Shown in pieces: positions 6,072 through 6,227 of a stretch of DNA of 6,227 nt. Position 1 is the first letter of the stretch, and each line of letters starts with the position of its first letter. The position numbers and the translations under genes are program-made. The stretch is from assembly GCA_001797815.1 (NCBI GenBank), contig MGQK01000030.1, positions 4,761 to 10,987 on the forward strand, read 5' to 3'. The notes beneath the pieces were generated by a model. It had not been told where the DNA came from. It searched no databases and was given only the letters and a program-made list of their open reading frames with translations. This DNA comes from Deltaproteobacteria bacterium RBG_13_61_14. Lineage in GTDB: Bacteria > RBG-13-61-14.

Positions 6072-6227
6072 GGTTGACGGGCGGAGAAATCATTGCTGAA
6101 TACTTGATCCGGGCGCGGGTGCCCTACGCCTTCGTCATTCCCGGCCACGGCTGCCTGGGCCTGGTGGATGCTTTCCTCGGCCGGCAGGACCGGATCAAAT
6201 TGATCCAGGTGAAGCAGGAGATGGCCG
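6068..6227 (+). CDS. Thiamine-diphosphate-dependent enzyme, N-terminus (partial)
   Basis: The first 53 residues are visible before the right edge. They match the start of the pyrimidine-binding domain of ThDP enzymes related to acetolactate synthase: MRLTGGEIIAEYLIRARVPY, then the FVIPGHGCLGLVDAF element (22-36) where relatives have GIPGG, and IQVKQEMA ending at the edge. E51 is in the position of the catalytic glutamate that activates the cofactor (normally in a RHEQ-like motif; here KQEM). The GHG and KQEM variants suggest one of the less characterised relatives, such as IolD-like or sugar-acid enzymes, rather than the biosynthetic IlvB, but 53 residues cannot settle the substrate. Its ATG overlaps the dinG stop as ATGA, and a strong ribosome-binding site precedes it. 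Confidence 0.8.

Overview
This is a GC-rich bacterial window built around a compact housekeeping cluster. No 16S gene or other phylogenetic marker is present, so the host is uncertain. The order M50 protease, trpS, scpA, scpB, together with a TrpRS that carries a four-cysteine iron-sulfur motif, is the kind of arrangement I associate with Desulfobacterota, Nitrospirota, Omnitrophota and similar GC-rich lineages. That placement is inference from memory, not a search.

Left part (1-3454, minus strand): five genes run leftwards with gaps of 22 to 49 nt and probably form one transcript. In transcription order they are a site-2-type M50 metalloprotease, tryptophanyl-tRNA synthetase (trpS), the two kleisin-complex subunits ScpA and ScpB, and the N-terminus of a membrane protein that looks like a sugar-type ABC permease and runs off the left edge. 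ScpA and ScpB partner SMC in chromosome condensation. A consensus-like sigma-70 promoter (TTGACA, 17 nt, TAGATT) sits just upstream of the protease start and implies a very short 5' leader.

Middle part (3455-4046): a divergent intergenic region of about 410 nt leads to a very short plus-strand gene at 3868-3948. It encodes a 26-residue peptide with 12 lysines. It has a near-ideal ribosome-binding site and a clean intrinsic terminator 29 nt after its stop. Its leader contains a possible six-codon mini-ORF whose ribosome-binding site can be masked by an 8-bp stem. The rest of the intergenic region holds a G-quadruplex-type motif, three copies of the octamer CGGTCAGG, and a doubtful 69-codon reading frame. 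This small transcription unit is the least explained part of the window.

Right part (4047-6227, plus strand): a DinG/XPD-type iron-sulfur DNA helicase is followed, with an ATGA stop/start overlap and a strong internal ribosome-binding site, by the N-terminus of a thiamine-diphosphate-dependent enzyme of the acetolactate-synthase type, cut by the right edge.

I found no tRNA, rRNA, CRISPR array, insertion sequence or phage signature. The long open frames antisense to scpA, trpS and dinG look like by-products of GC-rich codon use.
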